From Candidatus Kuenenia stuttgartensis (lineage in GTDB: Bacteria; Planctomycetota; Planctomycetia; Isosphaerales; Isosphaeraceae), in assembly GCA_945872325.1 (NCBI GenBank), contig CAMBZY010000099.1:1-8895 (forward strand): a stretch of 8,895 bases of DNA. The letters run 5' to 3'. Shown here piece after piece: positions 1 to 8,389 of this stretch; the stretch's first letter is position 1, and the number at the start of each line of letters is the position of its first letter. Under the pieces are notes generated by a model, which saw only the letters and a program-made list of their open reading frames with translations, was not told the origin of the DNA and did no database searches. The position numbers and the translations under genes are program-made.

Positions 1-437
1 TTACCCTACTGCTGGCATTAGATGTCCATTTCTGGCAACAGACAAACGGATTTTATCCGAGCTTGCAAACCAACACGGATAAGAAGCTCGAAACTTATAC
101 TAATAAAGATGTTGTATCACTCTTAACCGATCCCCAGCCTGGCCCTTTACCAGCCATCACAGACACTTTTGAAGCCGACTATTGGGAGACTTATCGAGCC
201 CTTTATCTGGCCCAGAAACCAATCTCCATGGGCAAACCGTTCGGCTTCTTCCCCAACCGATTTCCAAACGAATCTCCTCCAAATCCAAGATTCGTACTGA
301 TCACCAACTCCCCAGCATCGCTCCAGATGCTCCCTTTGATCAGGGCAGAAGGGGCTAAGCTCTTCTCCGATAAGCGAATTATGGTTTATGATCGGTCCAT
401 CAGAGAATCCCCTACACCACCTCCCATCTCAAATTGA
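1..437 (+). CDS. C-terminal part of a membrane protein, possibly GT-C/YfhO-like (5' end outside window)
   Basis: An open frame runs in from the window edge (first full codon at position 3) and stops with TGA at 435-437, giving 144 residues. It begins with a short hydrophobic stretch (TLLLALDVHFWQQ) that looks like the end of a last membrane helix. About 125 mostly polar residues follow, with many Pro and Asn. The junction, a hydrophobic helix, then Asp, then an aromatic/His pair, resembles residues 488-501 of the next gene (VVGVDLIASHW), where the membrane part gives way to the soluble domain. The end (AKLFSDKRIMVYDR) looks like the close of a beta-rich extracytoplasmic domain in GT-C type glycosyltransferase-like proteins. 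The next gene starts only 24 nt downstream, so the two are probably co-transcribed. A TTG at 63 is an internal codon, not a start. I do not recognise the family with certainty; kinship with YfhO is an inference. Confidence 0.6.
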   Translation, partial: TLLLALDVHFWQQTNGFYPSLQTNTDKKLETYTNKDVVSLLTDPQPGPLPAITDTFEADYWETYRALYLAQKPISMGKPFGFFPNRFPNESPPNPRFVLITNSPASLQMLPLIRAEGAKLFSDKRIMVYDRSIRESPTPPPISN

Positions 438-461
438 TTCCACCAGATTCATCAGCACCAC

Positions 462-3005
462 ATGACCGACACAACCTCAGAACTCAAATCAACGAACGCC
501 CCCCAACAGTCATTGCGAATCTGGGATATCGCTGCCGTAGGACTCTTCCTGACCGCTTTATCAACCTATTTCTGGCCCTTGATCATCGGCAAAGCCGCAC
601 TCTTTTATTTCGACGTCACCGAGCTCAATTATGCGTACAGGCATGCCTTTGCAGAAAATCTGAAGGCTGGCCGAATCGCCTTCTGGTGCCACAATCTCTA
701 CAACGGTTTCCCGCTCTACAGTGAAAGTCAGACCGGTTACTGGCACCCCCTCAAATTCCTCCTCTATCCATTCTTAAGCACCTGGTATGCTTTAAGTTGC
801 GACATGATTCTGTCGCTAGCCATTGCTGGACTCGGCACCTACACATGGCTGCGTCGCCACGCCCATCCCGCTGGTGCCCTCACAGGTGCCCTGATCGTCA
901 CATTCGGCGGATTCACCTGGGCCCACTTCGTCCACACCAGCATGGTAAATGCATTGGCAAGCGTACCTTGGATCATCTGGGGTCTGGAACGTTCCTGGCG
1001 AACCGGCCGCCTCGGAGGCTCCGCAGTCGCTGCCATGGCTCTTGCTTGCCAAGTCTTTGCAGGCCACTTGCAGGACGCCGTTTTTTCCGTCCAGCTCATC
1101 GCTCTCTTAACGGCATACCAAGTCCTTATTAAGAAAGATCTTAAAGCTCGTAAATGGTTTATTTCCTGCGGCTCCATGGCCATCATTGCAGGTGTCCTGA
1201 TCGCAGCCGTTCAATGGATCCCTTCCTACGAGCTCCTCAAACGCACACCTCGCACTGAGGGCCTGAGCTGGCTCGACCAGACATTCGGATCCTGGCACCC
1301 CCAGCTCCTCCCAACTCTCTTTGTGCGAGAGGCTTACGGCACACGATCCCGCGATACAGATTGGATGGACGGCTTCTATCCATATCACGAAATGAACGCC
1401 TATGTCGGTGCCACCGCGATGCTTCTCGCCCTTCTGGGGGCCCGCCAGTGGAGGCGTCCGTGGGTCGGCATGTGGGTCTTCATCGGGTTCGTCTCGGCCG
1501 TCTTCATGCTCGGAAGATTCACAATCGTGATGGATTTCTGGCACCACATTCCGATCATCGGAAGTTCCAGAATCCCCGTTCGTTACCACCTTTGGGCCAC
1601 CATGGCCACAGCAGCGCTCGCATCCCAAGGCATTTCATCGTTAATCGCTTCAGAGGATAAGGTTAGACTCCGCAAACAAGTCTCGATCATCAGCCTGACA
1701 GCCTTATTGGGAGTCACTCTTTTCGCCTGGACCATGCTCACCTGGTGGACCGATGCCAGTCGCTGGAAAACCACCTATCACGCAGAACGTAATCAATGGC
1801 TCACATTAGAGTTAGCCGTTTCAGCAACTCGTTCTGCCAGCTTGTTCCTGATAAGTCTGGCTCTGATTCGAGCCTTGAACCGGTCTCGTTCCATTCAAGT
1901 CAAAAACGCTCTGGCCATGGCTCTAGCCATCGTAGTCGGAGTCGACCTCATCGCCTCTCACTGGCAGGACACACCAACGGTCGCCCCCACATTCTGGACT
2001 AAACCACCTGCTGCGGTAGGAGTTATAAAGAACGATCCAAATGCTTCCCGCATGATGGGTATCCCGAAGTTTTCGGCTGGCGAGCCCGGCTATGCTTCAA
2101 AACCAATTGATTTCTACGCCCCCCGCGATGCCCTTGGATGGAGCCTCCCACTCGCTTACGGCCTTGAATCCAACATCGGCGAAACCCCATTTCGCCCAGC
2201 CCGCCTCATCCGCCTAACAGATCTGGCTGGTGGTGGTCCGTGGCGATTCTCAATCGAAGGCGTGACGCATCTCGTGTCAGGTCAGAAGATTCCGATAAAT
2301 ATTGCCCCGATTTTATCCGACAGCGCATTCGTCTACCGACTCCCCGAACCCGAACCACGATTCCACTGGGCACCTTCAGTCAAGATCGTCTCAAACGACC
2401 AATCGGCAGAATTGGCTCTGAAAGAATTGGGCGAGAAAAACACAAACTCCGTTCTGGTTGTTGAGTCGTCCACAAGTACAGATTCAGACCCTGCAACGAA
2501 TAAGCCATTCTCTACACAAGGCATTACGAACACAGCTCTTGAAGACGACTCGATCAAGCTCGATCTGGTGACTCAAGAGGCTTCATGGCTTCGCATCGGA
2601 GTCTCGTTCGACCCAGGTTGGAGGGCCACTCTGGATGGCAAACCTATCGAAATTCATCCCGCTCAGCTCGCGTTCATGGGCGTCAGAATTCCGGAAGGTC
2701 AGCACACACTGATACTGAATTATCGCCCCGCCTATTTTCGACTCGGGTTGGCCGTGACATTCGCCGGCTTGATGGTCCTGACAGGCAGTGTGATTCTGAT
2801 TCGCTCCACTTCGTCTGACAATGACACAGAAACAGTGACACCATATTACCTTGCGCCAAGATCTCTGGCCGTTTTACTGATCGTTTTATTGGTGGTTTCG
2901 GCGGTGGTTTACAAGCCAGGAAGCGGCTTGGGATTTTCATCGAGGTGGAGCAATTCATGGCATCAATTCACCTGGGGGGCCGGTCTCGAGGCGATGGGAA
3001 AATAA
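462..3005 (+). CDS. YfhO-family multi-spanning membrane protein (GT-C fold, putative glycan modification)
   Basis: This 847-residue protein has about a dozen hydrophobic helices in its first 500 residues (for example 22-42, 110-130, 138-158, 186-220, 235-255, 312-350, 373-395, 408-428, 455-471, 482-500). A soluble domain covers about 501-758, followed by two further helices (760-781, 800-817). The first extracytoplasmic loop holds an acidic residue in YFDVTELNYAY (D51), then FWCHNLYNGFPLYSE at 75-89, matching the YfhO pattern of FW-N-G after the first helix. The DPGWRATLDGKP motif at 717-728 and NYRPAYFRLGL at 753-763 are typical of the YfhO C-terminal domain. Family knowledge: YfhO proteins in Firmicutes take part in glycosylating lipoteichoic acid from lipid-linked sugars. 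Planctomycetes are not known to make that polymer, so the acceptor here is unknown. The ATG at 462 is used because it precedes the first helix by a short polar tail; no clear ribosome-binding site is seen. The 30-residue tail after the last helix is unusually long. Confidence 0.85.
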   Translation: MTDTTSELKSTNAPQQSLRIWDIAAVGLFLTALSTYFWPLIIGKAALFYFDVTELNYAYRHAFAENLKAGRIAFWCHNLYNGFPLYSESQTGYWHPLKFLLYPFLSTWYALSCDMILSLAIAGLGTYTWLRRHAHPAGALTGALIVTFGGFTWAHFVHTSMVNALASVPWIIWGLERSWRTGRLGGSAVAAMALACQVFAGHLQDAVFSVQLIALLTAYQVLIKKDLKARKWFISCGSMAIIAGVLIAAVQWIPSYELLKRTPRTEGLSWLDQTFGSWHPQLLPTLFVREAYGTRSRDTDWMDGFYPYHEMNAYVGATAMLLALLGARQWRRPWVGMWVFIGFVSAVFMLGRFTIVMDFWHHIPIIGSSRIPVRYHLWATMATAALASQGISSLIASEDKVRLRKQVSIISLTALLGVTLFAWTMLTWWTDASRWKTTYHAERNQWLTLELAVSATRSASLFLISLALIRALNRSRSIQVKNALAMALAIVVGVDLIASHWQDTPTVAPTFWTKPPAAVGVIKNDPNASRMMGIPKFSAGEPGYASKPIDFYAPRDALGWSLPLAYGLESNIGETPFRPARLIRLTDLAGGGPWRFSIEGVTHLVSGQKIPINIAPILSDSAFVYRLPEPEPRFHWAPSVKIVSNDQSAELALKELGEKNTNSVLVVESSTSTDSDPATNKPFSTQGITNTALEDDSIKLDLVTQEASWLRIGVSFDPGWRATLDGKPIEIHPAQLAFMGVRIPEGQHTLILNYRPAYFRLGLAVTFAGLMVLTGSVILIRSTSSDNDTETVTPYYLAPRSLAVLLIVLLVVSAVVYKPGSGLGFSSRWSNSWHQFTWGAGLEAMGK

Positions 3006-3196
3006 GTCGGCTCGAGAAGAACGAGACAAAAACTTTTGAGGCTGAAACGGCCAGAAAACCGATGATTTTGCCGCAAAACCTTGTGCGTCTTGGAAAAAAA
3101 AGAAATAAGTGGGCAAGAATCTGGACAATACTCTTGCATATTTCGTGTGTAGAGTTAAAGTATTACCGTCACGAATGGATATAAAAACAGGGTTCC

Positions 3197-3216
3197 GTGG
3201 CGCCGTTGACAGCCAC
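3197..3216 (+). promoter_or_regulatory. Small hairpin in the rpsO leader, possible S15 feedback site
   Basis: GTGGC at 3197-3201 can pair with GCCAC at 3212-3216 around a 10-nt loop, ending 15 nt before the rpsO ATG. In several bacteria uS15 binds structured elements in its own leader and represses its translation, and these elements differ between phyla. The placement fits such a role. The stem is short and chance pairing is quite possible. Confidence 0.25.
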
Positions 3217-3221
3217 AAATC

Positions 3222-3225
3222 AGGA
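3222..3225 (+). promoter_or_regulatory. Ribosome-binding site of rpsO
   Basis: AGGA lies 6 nt before the ATG at 3232. It is one of few recognisable Shine-Dalgarno matches in the window. It supports starting rpsO at 3232 and not at an upstream in-frame codon (open from 3109), which would add 41 residues with no counterpart in uS15. Confidence 0.5.
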
Positions 3226-3231
3226 TTCGAT

Positions 3232-3501
3232 ATGGCCATTACCAAAGAGTCGAAGCAGGAGATCATCGGTTCCTTCCAACAAGTGGATCAGGACACCGGC
3301 TCTCCGCAAGTTCAGATTGCTATCTTGACGGCACGGATTAACGATCTCGCGAACCACTTCAAAACACACGCCAAAGACCATGCAAGCCGACGTGGGCTAC
3401 TCATGATGGTTTCCAAGCGTGCCAGTCTTTTGAAATACCTCCGCAATCGCGATCGTAAGACGTATCTTGACGTCATTCAACGTCTTGGGCTTCGTAAGTG
3501 A
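3232..3501 (+). CDS. rpsO: 30S ribosomal protein uS15 (S15)
   Basis: The 89-residue product has the normal length of uS15, a primary 16S rRNA-binding protein of the small-subunit platform that helps S6/S18 assemble and forms bridges with the 50S subunit. The family signature is plain: DTGSPQVQIAILTARI (21-36), then THAKDHASRRGLLMMVSKR (45-63), and the C-terminal RLGLRK. His42, Asp49 and Ser52 correspond to the His, Asp and Ser that contact 16S rRNA in E. coli S15. Two small departures are visible: Gln26 where Glu is usual after TGSP/TGST, and Ala51 where most bacteria have the second His of DHHSRRG. The start at 3232 is fixed by family length and an AGGA 6 nt upstream. The gene is followed by a strong terminator and then pnp, the same order as in many bacteria. 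Feedback control by S15 through its leader is plausible. Confidence 0.97.
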   Translation: MAITKESKQEIIGSFQQVDQDTGSPQVQIAILTARINDLANHFKTHAKDHASRRGLLMMVSKRASLLKYLRNRDRKTYLDVIQRLGLRK

Positions 3502-3540
3502 TATCACACTTGCCCTATTTCATAATGGAATTCGGAAAAG

Positions 3541-3581
3541 CGAACCGTTCCTGACGGAACTGGTTCGTTTTTTCGTTTTTT
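3541..3581 (+). terminator. Intrinsic terminator after rpsO
   Basis: CGAACC-GTTCC at 3541-3551 pairs with GGAAC-(T)-GGTTCG at 3556-3567 around a TGAC loop. This gives 11 base pairs with one bulged T (3561). Two T runs (3568-3573 and 3576-3581, split by CG) follow directly. This is a textbook rho-independent terminator 39 nt after the rpsO stop. Most rpsO transcripts should end here, so pnp would depend on read-through or on its own promoter in 3582-3690, where I see no clear -35/-10 pair. Confidence 0.9.
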
Positions 3582-3658
3582 CATAGTTTACCTCTGTGTA
3601 TTCGCAGCAATGTGAATGATTTGATACAACAAAATATGGAACCACTCCAAGGGCTTGT

Positions 3659-3682
3659 CAGGCACTGTAGCCTGTAGTTTTT
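3659..3682 (+). promoter_or_regulatory. Hairpin with T run in the pnp leader
   Basis: CAGGC at 3659-3663 pairs with GCCTG at 3670-3674 around the loop ACTGTA. TAG and a run of five T (3678-3682) follow. The shape resembles a weak terminator or attenuator, 28 nt before the pnp start. In E. coli, pnp is autoregulated post-transcriptionally through a 5' leader hairpin cut by RNase III; a leader structure here fits that theme, but the mechanism is unknown. With only 5 bp, chance is a real alternative. Confidence 0.35.
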
Positions 3683-3710
3683 GGTTTGATGAAGGCGGAT
3701 ATAAGAAAAA

Positions 3711-5948
<2,238 letters not shown>

Positions 5949-5962
5949 TCTGAATATGGACT

Positions 5963-6004
5963 TTAAGTACAAAAGATTTCTTGATAGAAATCTTTTGTGC
6001 TTGA
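5963..6004 (+). repeat. Long near-perfect inverted repeat after pnp
   Basis: The arm 5965-5980 (AAGTACAAAAGATTTC) is complementary to 5987-6002 (GAAATCTTTTGTGCTT) over 16 pairs with a single T-G wobble, around a 6-nt loop (TTGATA). Two more pairs, one a wobble, extend it to 5963-6004. It starts 14 nt after the pnp stop. The stem is AT-rich and no T run follows it, so it is not a standard intrinsic terminator. It could protect or shape the pnp mRNA 3' end, be an RNase III substrate, or act at DNA level as an operator for a dimeric regulator. Which of these applies cannot be told from the sequence. Confidence 0.75.
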
Positions 6005-6048
6005 TCGATTCGTACAGATTGCTGACGATAAACTGAGAACTCTGTCAT

Positions 6049-6070
6049 GGGCCGCCTTTTCAGGTGGCCC
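6049..6070 (+). terminator. GC-rich hairpin between pnp and the kinase gene, possible terminator
   Basis: GGGCCGCC at 6049-6056 pairs with GGTGGCCC at 6063-6070 (8 pairs, one G-T wobble) around the loop TTTTCA. The downstream sequence (TAGGTTTCCC) has only three T in a row, so termination would be weak or factor-assisted. It ends 28 nt before the kinase ATG, so it could also act as a leader structure of the kinase gene. Confidence 0.4.
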
Positions 6071-6084
6071 TAGGTTTCCCAGAT

Positions 6085-6088
6085 GAGG
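6085..6088 (+). promoter_or_regulatory. Ribosome-binding site of the histidine kinase gene
   Basis: GAGG lies 10 nt before the ATG at 6099. It supports that start over the in-frame ATGs at 6120, 6144 and 6156, none of which has a comparable purine motif at good distance. The spacing is slightly long. Confidence 0.4.
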
Positions 6089-6098
6089 CGATTCAGTC

Positions 6099-6911
6099 AT
6101 GGCCACTTCCGATCTGAAAATGAGATTGGCAGATGAATTGCCGATGACCGAAACCATGATCTCCGATGGTCATCCTGGACGAGTCCAAGAAGTCGACTCG
6201 CTCCGTCGCCAACTCCATGAAATTGCCCAGATGGCAGGTGCACTGGTCCACGAAATCCGCAACCCTTTATCGACAATGATCCTGAATCTGGATCTGATTC
6301 GCGAAGATATAGGGGCCTCAACGGATCCTCGAGATTGCCGAATTGCCAAGAAGGTGGATCGGGTACGTCAGGAGTCGCTCCGACTTCAAGACTTACTTGA
6401 GGCCTTTCTTGGCATTGTGCGTCTTGAACAGATCGCCTTGGAACCAACCGACCTGAATGCCGTTGTCGAAGACTTATGCGATTTTTTTGAGCCTCAGGCA
6501 GCCAGTACGCAAGTGGTTTTACGTCGACATCTCGATCCTTCCATACCCGTTTTGCAATTGAATCCTGAACTTTTGAAACAAGCTCTTCTGAACCTTTGTT
6601 TGAACGCACAACAAGCCATGCCTGACGGTGGTGAATTGATCCTTGGAACCAGACAGATTCAAGATCAGGTCCTCCTCGAAGTGACCGACACTGGCAAAGG
6701 TATTGCTCCTAGAGACTTATCGCGTGTATTCGAGCCATTTTACTCAACGCGTAAAGGTGGTACAGGTCTTGGATTGCCAACTTGCCGTCATATTGTTGAA
6801 GCTCAGGGCGGATCCATCAGCGTGCACAGCACAACAGGTGTTGGGACCCGATTTGTCCTCTGTTTCCCAGTGATCGATTGTTGCTCGGAACCGACAAGGG
6901 GGCGAGCTTAA
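6099..6911 (+). CDS. Soluble sensor histidine kinase, NtrB/ZraS-like
   Basis: The 270-residue protein is almost only a transmitter module. The HisKA dimerisation/phosphoacceptor domain spans about 40-105 with HEIRNPL at 51-57. His51 is the predicted phosphorylation site, and the E-x-x-N pattern (Glu52, Asn55) is that associated with phosphatase activity toward the partner. The HATPase domain (about 150-257) has the N box NLCLNAQQAM (165-174), G1 DTGKGI (197-202), F box FEPFYSTRKGG (211-221) and G2 GTGLGL (221-226). There is no membrane segment, PAS, GAF or HAMP domain, and the 35 or so residues before the H-box helix are too short for a normal sensor domain. It is therefore probably cytoplasmic and gets its input from another protein, as NtrB does from PII. 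The response-regulator gene begins 16 nt downstream and is the obvious phosphotransfer partner. The start at 6099 is supported by GAGG upstream; the first 25 residues look unconserved. Confidence 0.93.
   Translation: MATSDLKMRLADELPMTETMISDGHPGRVQEVDSLRRQLHEIAQMAGALVHEIRNPLSTMILNLDLIREDIGASTDPRDCRIAKKVDRVRQESLRLQDLLEAFLGIVRLEQIALEPTDLNAVVEDLCDFFEPQAASTQVVLRRHLDPSIPVLQLNPELLKQALLNLCLNAQQAMPDGGELILGTRQIQDQVLLEVTDTGKGIAPRDLSRVFEPFYSTRKGGTGLGLPTCRHIVEAQGGSISVHSTTGVGTRFVLCFPVIDCCSEPTRGRA
6127..6142 (+). promoter_or_regulatory. Sigma-54 (-24/-12)-like sequence inside the 5' end of the kinase gene
   Basis: The sequence TGGCAGATGAATTGCC matches the sigma-54 consensus TGGCACR-N4-TTGCW at 9 of the 10 core positions TGGCA.R...TTGC plus spacing, differing at the sixth base (G for C) and the last (C for A/T). 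The GG (6128-6129) and GC (6140-6141) have the canonical 10-nt interval. Transcription would start near 6153, just before the in-frame ATG at 6156. As it lies in coding sequence (codons 10-15), it may be chance. Confidence 0.3.
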
Positions 6912-6927
6912 AAGCCGTATCAATGCG

Positions 6928-8292
6928 ATGGACGACCAGATTCGAGTTCTAGTAGTCGATGATGATGAAGCCCATGCCGAAGCCGTTGCCGAAAGCCTTG
7001 GCCGAGTCGGCTACGATTGCACTGTGGCCAGTGGCGGGGTTGAAGGGCTTAAGCTCATGGAGAGCCAGCACTTCGATGTTGTTGTGACTGATCTGATGAT
7101 GGATGGAGTAGGTGGTCTGGAAATATTGGCCAGATCGCGCCGCGAACTCCCAGATGCTGAAGTGGTCATCCTGACTGGCCACGGCAGCATCAAAACGGCT
7201 GTGACAGCCATGCAGGCCGGTGCCGCCACGTATCTCACCAAACCATTGGATATCAATGAGCTTAGGGCGGTTGTTGATAAAGCCTCTCAATCTCATCGGC
7301 TGGCGCGGTCGAACCTCGACCTCCAGCGTCAGCTGAACGAAAAATTTGGATTCGAAGGTGTGATTGGCAACTCCAAAGCCATGCACGCCGTGATCACCAA
7401 AATGAGGCAGCTTGCGCCCACATCCGCATCCGCATTGATCCTTGGTGAAAGTGGTACTGGTAAAGAACTTGTCGCAAAAGCCCTACACATCAACAGCCCT
7501 CGTAAGAACAAGCCGTTCGTGGCCTTGAACTGTGCAGCCCTCAGCGAAAACATTCTCGAAAGCGAGCTTTTCGGGCACATCCGCGGAGCCTTCACAGGCG
7601 CAGAACGTGAACGTAAAGGCTGGTTTGAACACGCCAATGGTGGGACCTTATTTCTTGACGAAGTCGGCGATATTCCTCTACCCACACAAGTTAAGCTGCT
7701 GAGAGTCCTTGAGTCAGGTGAGATTGTTCGTGTCGGTTCCAACGAACCCTTGAAAGTCAACGTCCGCCTGATCTCCGCCACGAATCGCGACCTTGCTGAC
7801 GCAATTGCGTCAAACTCTTTTAGACACGATCTTTACCACCGTCTTAAAGTGGTCACCATCAAGCTGCCTGCACTTCGGGAACGTAAGGAAGATATTCCTC
7901 TACTTGTCGATCATTTCTTAAAAACATTTTCCACAAGTCATGAAAAAGCGATTCGCGGCTACACCCCGACCGTTCGACGTGTGCTGACCAATTTCCCTTG
8001 GCCTGGTAATGTGCGGGAACTGCGTAACGTCATTGAAAGTATGGTTGTGGTGGACACGGACGGTATGCTGGATGTGGACGATCTCCCGGACGAAATGGCC
8101 GGTTCCATAAGTCCTCTGGCAGATGACATTGCGAGAGATGGGCTGATTGGGAAGTCTATGCTCGATATCGAGCGGCATTTTATTGCGGAGACTCTGCGAG
8201 CCAGCGGTGGGAATCGCGAAGAAGCGGCGAAGACACTGGGTATCGGAGAACGCACACTTTATCGTAAAATCAAAGAATTCAACTTGGGCTGA
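6928..8292 (+). CDS. Sigma-54-dependent response regulator, NtrC/AtoC/ZraR type
   Basis: The 454-residue protein is a complete bacterial enhancer-binding protein. The receiver domain (about 4-120) has acidic Asp11/Asp12, phosphoacceptor Asp55 (VVVTDLMM), Thr83 and Lys105 (LTKP). The AAA+ domain (about 144-375) has Walker A GESGTGKE (173-180), the sigma-54 contact loop GAFTGA (220-225), Walker B TLFLDEVGD (240-248), candidate arginine fingers in FRHDLYHR (Arg299, Arg305), and sensor II FPWPGNVRELRN (356-367). A FIS-type helix-turn-helix lies at about 412-452 (GGNREEAAKTLGIGERTLYRKIK). An intact GAFTGA means it should remodel RNA polymerase with sigma-54 when phosphorylated, most likely by the kinase encoded 16 nt upstream. 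The ATG at 6928 begins right before the first receiver beta strand; an out-of-frame ATG lies at 6923. No Shine-Dalgarno is visible, so translational coupling to the kinase gene is likely. Target genes are unknown, and a family symbol such as atoC or zraR would be unjustified. Confidence 0.95.
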   Translation: MDDQIRVLVVDDDEAHAEAVAESLGRVGYDCTVASGGVEGLKLMESQHFDVVVTDLMMDGVGGLEILARSRRELPDAEVVILTGHGSIKTAVTAMQAGAATYLTKPLDINELRAVVDKASQSHRLARSNLDLQRQLNEKFGFEGVIGNSKAMHAVITKMRQLAPTSASALILGESGTGKELVAKALHINSPRKNKPFVALNCAALSENILESELFGHIRGAFTGAERERKGWFEHANGGTLFLDEVGDIPLPTQVKLLRVLESGEIVRVGSNEPLKVNVRLISATNRDLADAIASNSFRHDLYHRLKVVTIKLPALRERKEDIPLLVDHFLKTFSTSHEKAIRGYTPTVRRVLTNFPWPGNVRELRNVIESMVVVDTDGMLDVDDLPDEMAGSISPLADDIARDGLIGKSMLDIERHFIAETLRASGGNREEAAKTLGIGERTLYRKIKEFNLG

Positions 8293-8389
8293 TTCCAGAA
8301 ATTCAGCGCCGTAATGAGCATCGCGATTAAGAGCAACTCACAGGGCGTTGACAACCAATAAAGTGTGGGCTCACCGGCCCTGAATCATC

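Larger units (their letters stand above)
3006..3231 (+). other. Gene-free region upstream of rpsO
   Basis: These 226 nt separate the YfhO-family gene from rpsO. No convincing terminator for the upstream genes is visible. Weak promoter-like pairs exist: TTGCAT at 3134-3139 with TAAAGT at 3156-3161 (16-nt spacing), and TGGACA at 3122-3127 without a matching -10 at normal distance. A perfect TTGACA at 3206-3211 lies too close to the rpsO start to serve it, since its -10 would overlap the ATG. The rpsO promoter is expected here, but I cannot place it firmly. An A-rich run lies around 3094-3107. Confidence 0.4.

Noticed and set aside
434..724. 96-residue open frame overlapping the start of the YfhO-family gene
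   Set aside because: It lies in another frame over a strongly supported coding sequence, has an Arg/Leu-rich shadow composition and no recognisable motif.
1107..1628. 173-residue open frame on the - strand
   Set aside because: It lies wholly antisense to the YfhO-family gene, with a Gly/Glu/His-rich composition typical of reverse-frame shadows.
49..2320. 12-base direct repeat GATTTTATCCGA at 49-60 and 2309-2320
   Set aside because: One or two exact 12-base repeats are expected by chance in a window of this size, and both copies lie in coding sequence.
2983..3027. GTCTCG/CGAGAC inverted repeat around the stop codon of the YfhO-family gene as a terminator
   Set aside because: The arms are only 6 bp, 33 nt apart, and no T run follows; nested CTCGAG palindromes make chance pairing likely.
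3206..3211. Perfect TTGACA as a -35 box for rpsO
   Set aside because: The matching -10 position would overlap the rpsO start codon, and the hexamer there (GATATG) is a poor match.
3109..3231. N-terminal extension of rpsO from an upstream in-frame codon
   Set aside because: It would add 41 residues absent from uS15 proteins, and AGGA supports the start at 3232.
8348..8353. Perfect TTGACA as a -35 box for mutL
   Set aside because: At 16-18 nt downstream the sequence is GC-rich (around CTCACCGG) with no -10-like hexamer.
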